Part shown: piece by piece, positions 1 to 5,754 of the stretch | How positions within the stretch are numbered: the stretch's first letter is position 1 | Layout of the letters: each line of letters begins with the position of its first letter | DNA from: Halanaerobiales bacterium | GTDB taxonomy: Bacteria; Bacillota_F; Halanaerobiia; DY22613 | Direction: 5' to 3' | Length of the DNA: 5,768 bases | Assembly (NCBI GenBank): GCA_023128035.1 | Contig: JAGMES010000234.1 | Coordinates: 1 to 5,768 of the forward strand | Notes under the pieces: generated by a model | Told to the model about the DNA's origin: nothing | The model's input: only the letters and a program-made list of their open reading frames with translations | Databases searched by the model: none | Program-made: the position numbers and the translations under genes

Positions 1-57
1 AGTGATCGGCGTTTCTACCGTGACTCGGAAATTCAAGTGAATTATTTACTAATATAA

Positions 58-78
58 ACCTTAAAAAAAGTTTAAGGT
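58..78 (+). promoter_or_regulatory. Inverted repeat in the leader of the TIR gene
   Basis: ACCTTAAA (58-65) and TTTAAGGT (71-78) are perfect 8-bp complements around a 5-base spacer. The repeat lies between an AT-rich stretch with a possible -10 (TAATAT, 50-55, no good -35 partner) and the ribosome binding site at 83-88. It could be a repressor operator over the transcription start or a small hairpin in the mRNA leader. It sits directly against the ATG at 79, which makes that ATG an unlikely start. Confidence 0.45.
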
Positions 79-82
79 ATGA

Positions 83-88
83 AGGGAG
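83..88 (+). promoter_or_regulatory. Ribosome binding site deciding the GTG start of the TIR gene
   Basis: AGGGAG lies 8 bases before the GTG at 97. It is downstream of the in-frame ATG at 79, which has only AAGG one base before it. The spacing therefore favours GTG 97 as the start. Confidence 0.65.
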
Positions 89-96
89 ATAATAAA

Positions 97-1005
97 GTGA
101 GTAAACACAAATTTATTGATGAATACGATTATGATATTGCTGTGTCGTTTGCAGGAGAAGATCGAGATTTAGTTGTAGAATTTGTTAAAAAACTTAGAGA
201 TAACGACGTTAGAGTATTTTATGATAAATCAGAACAAGCTAATTTGTGGGGGAAAAATTTGTATCAGTACTTATCTGACTTGTATTATTCTAAGGCAAAA
301 TATTGTATAATATTTATCTCAGAAAAATATATTGAAAAACGTTGGACAAAGCTTGAACTTAATAGTGCTCAGACTAGAGAATTTGAACAAAATCAAGAAT
401 ACATATTGCCTATTCTGTTAGATCAAGCTACAGTCCCAGGTATTTTGTCTACAAAAGAATATATTGATATTAAGGAAAATTCAATTGATGAAATTGTTTT
501 GTTAATGTTAGAAAAGTTAAATAAATCTATTGTTAAAAACGATAACGAAATAATAAATAATATTGAACCAAGTTTGTTGAAACATATCATGAATGAAATT
601 GAATATTATAGAAAAAATGATATAACAATATATACACCTCAAATATTGTTAATTTTACTTACTTATCGTGGAAGTGTTTTGAAAAGAGTATTAAATGAAA
701 TTAATACAGCTTTTGGAGAGTATTTATGTGATGTATTTAAGAGGGAAAATGAAAGATACAAGTCACTTAATTTAAAGTTTGATACTAATTTAAATTTGAA
801 TAAATTATTAGGTTTGAATGAAGCAGAATTTTTTAGAGAAAAAGAAGGGCGACCGTATATAACTGAAAACCTGATTTCTTATTCAGTATTAAATAAAAAA
901 TCAAGGACAATTGATCAATTGGTAAAACGGTTGGGAGATAAACAGTTTAAAGAAATTAAGGAAGAAATTAAAGAAAACAGGACTCCATTTAATGAAAGTT
1001 GGTGA
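97..1005 (+). CDS. TIR-domain protein with a Clp-N-like C-terminal domain
   Basis: The protein is 302 residues from GTG 97, or 308 from ATG 79. GTG is preferred because AGGGAG is well spaced before it. Residues about 10-143 are a TIR domain of the bacterial TIR_2 type. It has the first-strand motif IAVSFAGEDR, a BB-loop region (FYDKSEQANLWGKNL), and SEKYIEKRW followed by the E at about residue 87 that matches the catalytic glutamate of NAD-cleaving TIRs. Residues about 157-290 are helical. Two segments (TPQILLILL near 180 and ITENLISYSVL near 255, each followed by a helix ending in an acidic or basic run) resemble the two half-repeats of the ClpA/ClpB N-terminal domain. There is no signal peptide or membrane segment, so it is probably cytoplasmic. 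It overlaps the kinase reading frame and is likely its partner. NADase activity and a defence role are inferred from family and context. Confidence 0.9.
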   Translation: MSKHKFIDEYDYDIAVSFAGEDRDLVVEFVKKLRDNDVRVFYDKSEQANLWGKNLYQYLSDLYYSKAKYCIIFISEKYIEKRWTKLELNSAQTREFEQNQEYILPILLDQATVPGILSTKEYIDIKENSIDEIVLLMLEKLNKSIVKNDNEIINNIEPSLLKHIMNEIEYYRKNDITIYTPQILLILLTYRGSVLKRVLNEINTAFGEYLCDVFKRENERYKSLNLKFDTNLNLNKLLGLNEAEFFREKEGRPYITENLISYSVLNKKSRTIDQLVKRLGDKQFKEIKEEIKENRTPFNESW

Positions 1006-1006
1006 G
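1001..1006 (+). promoter_or_regulatory. Ribosome binding site inside the end of the TIR gene
   Basis: GGTGAG overlaps the TIR stop codon and lies 6 bases before ATG 1013. It matches the downstream part of the AGGAGGTGAT consensus. It favours ATG 1013 for the kinase, although ATG 992 also has a weaker AGGA (979-982) nine bases upstream. Confidence 0.45.
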
Positions 1007-1012
1007 TATTTG

Positions 1013-3400
1013 ATGAAAAAAAAATATACTGAACAAGGTAATTTTGTTGGTTCTCCAGTAATAGATGAGCTTAACTCTTCAGGACAATCTAACAACTTAT
1101 CCATTTCAAAAGAACTGTCTATTTCAAAGGAACGAATTTCCATAAATACTAGCAATAGAACTTTGGATAAATATAAGGTAGGGGATTATGTCAATCACTA
1201 TTTTATAGAAAAACTTGTTAAAAGCAATAATTCAAGCAAGGTATATATATGCAAGAGAACAACAGATAATTGCAGGTATGTTCTTAAAACTATAGATTCA
1301 AAATTTAGTTCACATAGTGGAATAAAGCGCATTATAAAAGAGATGGATAGGATGAATTCTATTACTCGTCATGCCAATGTAATAAGTACACATGAATCAT
1401 TTATTAAAAATGATATTCCTCATATTGTTATGCCGTACATGAGAGGAGTAATAGAGAACAATAAGTACTATGGGTGTTCGTTAGAAGACATTATAAAAAA
1501 CGGATGGAAGTTTTCATTTCCCGAAGCAATTTGGATTTCTATTCAAGTATGTAGAGGAATAAAACATTGTCAACAGTGTATCACGGATTTTGTCCATGGT
1601 GATATTAAACCTAGTAATGTTCTTTTTGAACCACTTGATGAAGACGCTATACTTGTAAATGGTTTATTAAAATATCGGGTAGTTATATCAGATTTTGGGG
1701 TTACTGGACAAACTCCGGGCTTTTACGTTTCATCAAAAGAAGAACCGCCTACAAAAGAGGATGATATTTTTGCCTTTTTTAAAACAATTGAGTTCATTTA
1801 TAAAAATCGTCTAGAAGAAGAAAATATTTCTATATTTTGGAAAAGTTTTAATAATGGGATTTATGAAATACTTTACTCTGATGTTAGCAGTCATATAAGA
1901 ATACAAACTTCATTTACTTCATTATATAGTGCTTATGCAGAAGCATTTGAAATTTTTTTTGATTCTGAGATAGTTGCAGAAGATATATTACCCATTTTTA
2001 AAGAAACTACTCGAATGAAAGCTTTTGAAGCTCTTAACAAGATTAACTTCTATATTCAGATTAAAAAAGATTATAAAACTGCTAAAAAAAATCTGCTTGA
2101 ATTATTAGAAAACCCACAGATAAAAAATGAATATTTTGATGACATTCCAGTTAAAGTTATAATATTGTTAAGACTTCTTGCAATATATTTTCTTACAGAA
2201 GATTGGAAAATGTATAAAGTAACTCTTGAAAATATACATAGTGATATCAAAATGATTAATCGACCAATAAAATATAATGGAGAATACCTTTATTCTAATG
2301 ATTTAGATGATGATTTGCGAATAGCAGAATATATTTATGAAGTTGTGTATGGTGATAAATATGCGCTAAAAATTCTTATCAGTTCAATAACAACTAACAA
2401 TGCTTCTCAAGAATTATTATTATTTATATTAAGATATATTGAACATGAAATTGATATGCATCCTCTATATGAAAATAAATTGCGTATACTCCTTGAGAGT
2501 TTAGAAAAAGAAAATTCAAAATATGTTAAAGTTACTTATCCTTTAGGTATGTTTTACATGATGAAAGAAGATTACTATAATGCAATACCATACATTGAAG
2601 CTGCATTTAATTGTAATAAGGATGGAATTACAGAATGTTATTATTATGCCATATGTTTATATAAAACAAAAAAGGTTATTTATTCAATGATGTATTTTGA
2701 ACGTGTATATGACATATATGTTACTCAGCATGGGTTTTTAAACCCAAATAATTCTGTTATAGGTATGGCATTGTATAGTCTTTACTATTTGTGTGATTTT
2801 GAATGTTTATTAAGTCATTGGACATGTTATTTAAATTTAACGTTTACAATAGCAGATGATAGTGACTTGGAATTTAGAAAAAAGATGGAAGACTTAGCTC
2901 AAATGGCATTAGAAAGTAAAGAAAAACTTGAAGAATGGAGAGAATTAGATAGATGGAATGACATAAAGCCTGATGAGATAATGAAAAGGGTTAAGACGAT
3001 TTTAGGATTAAAAAAATATATCCGCGATTATTTAAATAATAAACGTATTAAAAATATTTATTCTGAAAGGTATCGTTCTACCATTCAGATATTTCTTGAA
3101 GTGACAAGAACTTTAACATATTACTATTTGAGTATACAAGATTTTAGAATGTCAATAAAAATGTGTAATGATGCTCTTGAAATTGACGAAACTTATTTTT
3201 CTGCCCTTTATTTAAAAGGGAAAAGTTACTATTTATTATTTTCTGACAGTAAAAACATTGACGACAAAATGATTGCTCTTGAATCATTTTATCTAGCATT
3301 AGAATATGTACATGCGATGTTTCCTGGGAAAAAAGGCGAAATAAGTGATGAAGCTAAAAATTATATTAGTGAAATACAAGAGTATATAGAAGAGCTTTGA
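1013..3400 (+). CDS. Ser/Thr protein kinase with TPR-like C-terminal region
   Basis: The protein is 795 residues from ATG 1013, or 802 from ATG 992, which would overlap the TIR gene by 14 bases. Residues about 1-50 are a Ser/Asn-rich tail with a duplicated LSISKE. Residues about 54-280 are a eukaryotic-like kinase domain. It has YVLKTI with the ATP-binding lysine (about K92), a helix-C glutamate (about E110), the catalytic loop HGDIKPSN (about 195-202), DFG (about 227-229) and a subdomain IX-like DDIFAF (about 250). Catalytic residues are intact. The glycine-rich loop is replaced by KSNNSSKVY and the activation segment is short with no clear APE. The remaining 500 or so residues are helical. 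TPR-like hairpins are clearest at about 507-568 and 696-768, suggesting protein binding or sensing. No membrane segment is evident. The kinase is translationally coupled to the TIR gene. It could activate the TIR protein or respond to the same trigger, which is inference. Confidence 0.9.
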   Translation: MKKKYTEQGNFVGSPVIDELNSSGQSNNLSISKELSISKERISINTSNRTLDKYKVGDYVNHYFIEKLVKSNNSSKVYICKRTTDNCRYVLKTIDSKFSSHSGIKRIIKEMDRMNSITRHANVISTHESFIKNDIPHIVMPYMRGVIENNKYYGCSLEDIIKNGWKFSFPEAIWISIQVCRGIKHCQQCITDFVHGDIKPSNVLFEPLDEDAILVNGLLKYRVVISDFGVTGQTPGFYVSSKEEPPTKEDDIFAFFKTIEFIYKNRLEEENISIFWKSFNNGIYEILYSDVSSHIRIQTSFTSLYSAYAEAFEIFFDSEIVAEDILPIFKETTRMKAFEALNKINFYIQIKKDYKTAKKNLLELLENPQIKNEYFDDIPVKVIILLRLLAIYFLTEDWKMYKVTLENIHSDIKMINRPIKYNGEYLYSNDLDDDLRIAEYIYEVVYGDKYALKILISSITTNNASQELLLFILRYIEHEIDMHPLYENKLRILLESLEKENSKYVKVTYPLGMFYMMKEDYYNAIPYIEAAFNCNKDGITECYYYAICLYKTKKVIYSMMYFERVYDIYVTQHGFLNPNNSVIGMALYSLYYLCDFECLLSHWTCYLNLTFTIADDSDLEFRKKMEDLAQMALESKEKLEEWRELDRWNDIKPDEIMKRVKTILGLKKYIRDYLNNKRIKNIYSERYRSTIQIFLEVTRTLTYYYLSIQDFRMSIKMCNDALEIDETYFSALYLKGKSYYLLFSDSKNIDDKMIALESFYLALEYVHAMFPGKKGEISDEAKNYISEIQEYIEEL
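1097..1132 (+). repeat. 18-base tandem duplication encoding LSISKE twice
   Basis: Two 18-base units (1097-1114 and 1115-1132) each encode LSISKE, and a decayed third copy (RISI) follows. The units differ at several third positions, so the duplication is not recent. It lies in the disordered, serine-rich tail before the kinase domain, where autophosphorylation sites would be plausible. Confidence 0.7.
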
Positions 3401-3552
3401 CTGCATTATATGAGTACTTGCCTGATAATAACAATCCTGTATATACTTTCGTTAAAGAAATAGTAGATGAGTATAGCAATGATTTAAGTGAAGAAGAACT
3501 GAAAAACTGGGCAAAAGAATTGGTGTCTGCCCTTAATTTAGCTATTAAGTAA
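3397..3552 (+). CDS. Small acidic ORF coupled to, or frameshifted end of, the kinase gene
   Basis: A 51-codon frame starts at TTG 3397, which overlaps the kinase stop as TTGA, and ends at TAA 3550-3552. The product contains YEYLPDNNNPVYTF and DLSEEELKNWAKEL and looks like acidic amphipathic helices. I do not recognise a family. The only upstream purine run (GAAGAG, 3389-3394) is two bases from the TTG, too close for a normal ribosome binding site. The frame would therefore need re-initiation at the stop. The alternative is that it is the true C-terminus of the kinase. One extra base in the CTTTGA run would join EYIEEL directly to LTALYEYL, giving a protein about 52 residues longer. An in-frame stop at 3370-3372 limits any upstream extension. 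The sequence alone cannot separate these readings, but the stretch reads like real protein. Confidence 0.45.
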   Translation: MTALYEYLPDNNNPVYTFVKEIVDEYSNDLSEEELKNWAKELVSALNLAIK

Positions 3553-3590
3553 AATTTTTAATTATAATTTGCAATATTAAGTTAATTTTA

Positions 3591-3678
3591 CAACAGAACT
3601 TCCGATAACACGGCATAAACTACATTTTCTCCGCTATCGCTACGAAAACGTCGTCTATGCCGAATCTGTTGTTCTGCG
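3591..3678 (+). other. attC-like palindrome closing the TIR-kinase cassette
   Basis: This is an imperfect long hairpin. CGGCATA (3611-3617) pairs with TATGCCG (3656-3662). Inside it, 3619-3629 pairs with 3644-3654 at 9 of 11 positions around a 14-base loop. Outside it, CAACAGA (3591-3597) matches TCTGTTG (3665-3671) and CAGAAC (3594-3599) matches GTTCTG (3671-3676), with unequal spacers. The layout fits an integron attC site: AAC and GTT core triplets outside, an L-box-like stem inside, unpaired bases on one arm and a variable terminal loop. The left core could be CGATAAC (3603-3609) or ACAGAAC (3593-3599), and the right crossover G could be 3668 or 3671. It lies about 40 bases after the last frame of the operon, as expected of a cassette end. 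A generic intergenic palindrome is the alternative. Confidence 0.55.
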
Positions 3679-3708
3679 AAATGATGCAAGAGCGAAAACT
3701 TAAAAACG

Positions 3709-4107
3709 ATGAATCAGTTTATAACGATTGATTATGAATCTGTGTTGAGGACACCAAATAGTCAGTTGTTTTTACCATGATTGTAAAATGAGTAGGTGAT
3801 TAACCGCTTTCGGGAGATTCAGATAAGAAAATATATCTGATTTAGGTAAGTTGCCAAGTATTGAAAGCTTAAATTCATCTAGAAGATCTTGCAATCAAAG
3901 TAATAGAGATAAAACATTTAAGACTTATGTAGATAATGCGGTAAGTTCTATATCTTGTTAGAAGTGTACCTCACTTTCATTGAGCAAGGATCACTTCTTT
4001 TACGTGAATATGGTGAAAGTTCACCAGGACGTCATGATACCGTCACGTCCTTTAGCATTGAGCTGACCTTGTTAGAAAACAACAACGTCAGCATGGTTGA
4101 AAAATAA
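3709..4107 (+). pseudogene. Decayed coding remnant of unknown identity
   Basis: Several short open stretches in different frames suggest a broken gene. A 23-codon frame starts at ATG 3709 (MNQFITIDYESVL, stop at 3778). A second stretch (3827-3961) contains SDLGKLPSIESL and DKTFKTYVDNA. A third, shifted by one frame (3937-4107), contains FYILLEVYLTFIEQGSLLL, then GESSPGRHDTVTSF and ends MVEK. The second and third overlap near 3937-3950, where a single frameshift would join TYVDN to GKFYILLEVY. By my count 3961-4092 is about 43% G+C, clearly above the neighbouring genes, which suggests another origin. No intact start, ribosome binding site or family can be assigned. The stretch may instead be non-coding, since it also forms hairpins (TCAGATA/TATCTGA at 3819-3840 and AGGACGT/ACGTCCT at 4026-4051). 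Confidence 0.35.
4062..4092 (+). other. Hairpin before the metallopeptidase gene
   Basis: GCTGAC (4062-4067) pairs with GTCAGC (4087-4092). After one C-C mismatch, TTGTT (4069-4073) pairs with AACAA (4081-4085) around a 7-base loop. It is one of the more stable hairpins in the gap. It overlaps the end of the decayed frame, so it could be a chance structure in old coding DNA or part of a terminator region with the hairpin that follows. Confidence 0.4.
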
Positions 4108-4130
4108 CGCTATTGCTCTTATTTTTCTTT
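4099..4130 (+). terminator. AT-rich terminator-like hairpin
   Basis: GAAAAATAA (4099-4107) and TTATTTTTC (4119-4127) form a perfect 9-bp stem with an 11-base loop, followed by TTT. The stem covers the stop codon of the decayed frame. It has almost no G-C pairs, so it would be weak. It may separate upstream transcription from the metallopeptidase gene. Confidence 0.3.
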
Positions 4131-4169
4131 AATTAGAACAAGTTTAAAAGATAAAAAATTCCTATTGTT

Positions 4170-4207
4170 TATAATTATTGACTAGAATAGTTAAAATTTA
4201 GATTAAT
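4170..4207 (+). promoter_or_regulatory. Candidate promoter of the metallopeptidase gene
   Basis: TTGACT (4178-4183) is a good -35 and is followed after 18 bases by ATTAAT (4202-4207), a fair -10. This would put the transcription start almost on the ribosome binding site. A perfect TATAAT at 4170-4175 is an alternative -10, but no clear -35 lies 17 bases before it. The leader of the gene would be about 10-50 bases. Confidence 0.4.
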
Positions 4208-4228
4208 ATTTACGAAGGGAGAGATAAA

Positions 4229-5278
4229 ATGAGTTTTGTGAGAAAAGAATTGCTTATCAAACATAAAGTAATTGAAGATGCTTTCGACTATCAAGGTTTT
4301 GATCCAAAAATATCAAAAATTTATGCGTATTTTGAAAATTCATTCCAAAAATTATTTGACGACTATGCAAGCGTGTTCAATATAAATGATTGTTGTTTTT
4401 ATATTAAAAATGATGTTAGGTGCAATGCCTTTGCTTCAAAGAAAAAAGGTTATAATATCATAGGTATTACCAATGGTTATCCTATTTTGTTGAAAAATAA
4501 ATTTCGCAAAGAATATTTCGAGAATATTTTATTAGCTGCACTTATCAATGAAAAACCTTTATCTGAAGCTTATTGCGATTTATATGAGGATTCAGACTTT
4601 GATTTCAGTGAATTTTTATTAAAGTGTTCAATAAAATTTACTTTTAATCATGAATTTCAACATATTCTTCAATTCAATTCTATTCGCAAAAACAATAATA
4701 ATTATTTGTTGCATGAAAATCTTGAAATGTCAGAATTTAATATGAAAAAACATATATGGGAATATGATGCAGATAGAATTGCATGTTATGAAGTTTTAAA
4801 ATATGTATTTGGTGTATATAGAAAACTTAAAGATAAAAATGATGAGAAGCTTAAATGTTTGTTATTTGTTGGGTGTGCGAGCATGATTATAACACAAAAT
4901 TTATTTTATTTCGGAATTATGAATCAGATATATCCAAAATATTCCATCAAAAAAGTAGAATTTTATATAACAAAGTATTCCCATCCTCATCCATTAGTAA
5001 GATGCATGAATATACTTGAATGTTACTATAATAGTATCGCAAGTGATTTCCAAAATTTAACAATAGATCCTCAACAACTTTTAAATAACACAGTATATAT
5101 TATGAAGTTATATTTCGATGCACTTGTTCCAGAACAGAATATTATTGATCACTTTTTTAGTGAATTATCAGTACATTTAGATGATATAAATCAATATAAT
5201 CAAGAATTATATGATTTTGCAATAAAAGATACAGCAATTAGAAATTTATTATTGTCTCGAAACATTAATATTGAATGA
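4229..5278 (+). CDS. Zinc metallopeptidase, M48-like or Lit-like
   Basis: The protein is 349 residues from ATG 4229, with AGGGAG (4216-4221) seven bases upstream. The zinc-binding and catalytic motif HEFQH is at residues 141-145, and EYDAD at 178-182 supplies the third ligand expected of a gluzincin. NAFASKKKGYNIIGITNG near 66-83 resembles the strand before the active helix in M48 peptidases. YSHPHPLVR at 250-258 resembles the M48 histidine-arginine motif near the C-terminus. A hydrophobic stretch at about 210-231 may be a buried helix. It is not a convincing membrane anchor, and there is no signal peptide, so a cytoplasmic enzyme is likely. The size and the HExxH plus ExDAD arrangement also fit Lit-type (U49) phage-exclusion peptidases, which cleave EF-Tu. 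That assignment and the substrate are inference. The gene stands alone between two attC-like sites, separate from the TIR-kinase operon, with its own promoter candidate. Confidence 0.8.
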   Translation: MSFVRKELLIKHKVIEDAFDYQGFDPKISKIYAYFENSFQKLFDDYASVFNINDCCFYIKNDVRCNAFASKKKGYNIIGITNGYPILLKNKFRKEYFENILLAALINEKPLSEAYCDLYEDSDFDFSEFLLKCSIKFTFNHEFQHILQFNSIRKNNNNYLLHENLEMSEFNMKKHIWEYDADRIACYEVLKYVFGVYRKLKDKNDEKLKCLLFVGCASMIITQNLFYFGIMNQIYPKYSIKKVEFYITKYSHPHPLVRCMNILECYYNSIASDFQNLTIDPQQLLNNTVYIMKLYFDALVPEQNIIDHFFSELSVHLDDINQYNQELYDFAIKDTAIRNLLLSRNINIE

Positions 5279-5325
5279 TTTTAGAACTTAAATAGATTAA
5301 GCGATTGAGTATAAATAAGTATTTT

Positions 5326-5348
5326 AATAAAAAGATTTGGTTTTTATT
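5326..5348 (+). terminator. Weak AT hairpin after the metallopeptidase gene
   Basis: AATAAAAA (5326-5333) and TTTTTATT (5341-5348) are perfect 8-bp complements around a 7-base loop, 48 bases after the stop. The U-rich right arm could help release the transcript, but the stem has no G-C pair and no separate T-run follows. Terminator function is only possible. Confidence 0.3.
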
Positions 5349-5570
5349 GGGATTAATTTATCGCTAGGGTTATCTTCATAGGAAGATGATCATTCCATTA
5401 AAAAACCATGTTACTAAACTCATTTATTGTTTTATAATGATTTTCAATGTGCATTGCTTATAATTACCGAGTATTGTTATGGCGTATATAATGAATAGGT
5501 GGCCATTAAGAAAATAGTTAAGTTAGTTTAGTTCTCTTATAGATAAAGCAAATAAGATAGTATTTAAGAA

Positions 5571-5604
5571 ATTGATACTTTTTCTATAGTAAAAAAGTAT
5601 CAAT
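5571..5604. repeat. Perfect 13-bp inverted repeat
   Basis: ATTGATACTTTTT (5571-5583) and AAAAAGTATCAAT (5592-5604) are exact complements around an 8-base spacer. Run on either strand, the hairpin ends in a short T-tract within the stem. It could be a bidirectional terminator or a protein-binding palindrome. It lies just before the second attC-like site, with no gene around it. Confidence 0.65.
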
Positions 5605-5657
5605 AAAGGTGAAATTTTTTTAAAGCCTAAGGAGTAATTTTTTTGTTCTAATGAGGG

Positions 5658-5754
5658 CACTTCGCAGAACAACGGATATACGGTTCCGCTACGCTCCACC
5701 CAAATTCTACCTCCACTACGTTACGGTAGAACTTCGCATATCCAAATGTTGAAC
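5658..5754 (+). other. Second attC-like palindrome
   Basis: GCAGAAC and AAC (5664-5673) are followed directly by GGATAT (5674-5679). On the other side ATATCC (5738-5743) and four bases lead to GTTGAAC (5748-5754), which fits the GTTRRRY core of attC sites. Between the arms a second stem forms from TTCTACC (5705-5711) and GGTAGAA (5725-5731), leaving a large asymmetric loop. Spacers differ by about one base between arms, as expected for the unpaired bases that set attC polarity. The inner sequence (CCGCTACGCTCC) resembles the loop of the first site (CCGCTATCGCTACG). The bases after 5754 would begin the next cassette, which the window cuts off. Confidence 0.55.

Larger units (their letters stand above)
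5279..5657. other. AT-rich stretch without a convincing gene
   Basis: No frame on either strand looks like a real gene. The stretch holds two AT-rich inverted repeats, listed separately, and many stop codons. The longest suggestive frame is a 25-codon hydrophobic one at 5386-5463 without a properly spaced ribosome binding site. It separates the metallopeptidase from the second attC-like site and is long for a cassette tail. Confidence 0.5.
3669..5748 (+). mobile_element. Putative integron gene cassette carrying the metallopeptidase
   Basis: The interval runs from the GTT core of the first attC-like site to the GTT core of the second. Its first bases (GTTGTTCTGCGAAATG, 3668-3683) are complementary to CACTTCGCAGAACAAC (5658-5673) at 15 of 16 positions. 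When a cassette excises, its own 5' end becomes the right arm of its attC, so this end-to-end match is the expected signature. The cassette would be about 2.1 kb with one intact gene in the usual direction and unusually long non-coding flanks. No integrase or attI is in the window, so the call rests on the ends alone. Confidence 0.45.

Noticed and set aside
79..96. ATG 79 as start of the TIR gene
   Set aside because: It abuts the inverted repeat, has AAGG only one base away, and the strong AGGGAG lies downstream of it, so GTG 97 fits better.
901..1155. 84-codon minus-strand frame
   Set aside because: It lies antisense across the TIR-kinase junction, its composition is that of reversed coding sequence, and no ribosome binding site precedes it.
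3591..3678. Palindrome as a Rho-independent terminator
   Set aside because: The stem is interrupted and no T-run follows it. The paired core triplets and the match to the second site fit attC better.
3738..3765. Possible insertion sequence end near GAGGACACCAAATAGTC
   Set aside because: It resembles some IS termini only loosely, and no matching inverted repeat or transposase is present in the window.
3954..4077. Direct repeats CTTGTTAGAA (3954-3963 and 4068-4077) and CATTGAGC as mobile-element ends
   Set aside because: They are short, lack inverted termini or a transposase, and can be explained by repeated LLE and IE codons in the decayed frame.
4073..4095. Short minus-strand frame reading MLTLLLFSNK from about 4095
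   Set aside because: It has only about 21 codons, no ribosome binding site, and overlaps the more protein-like forward frame.
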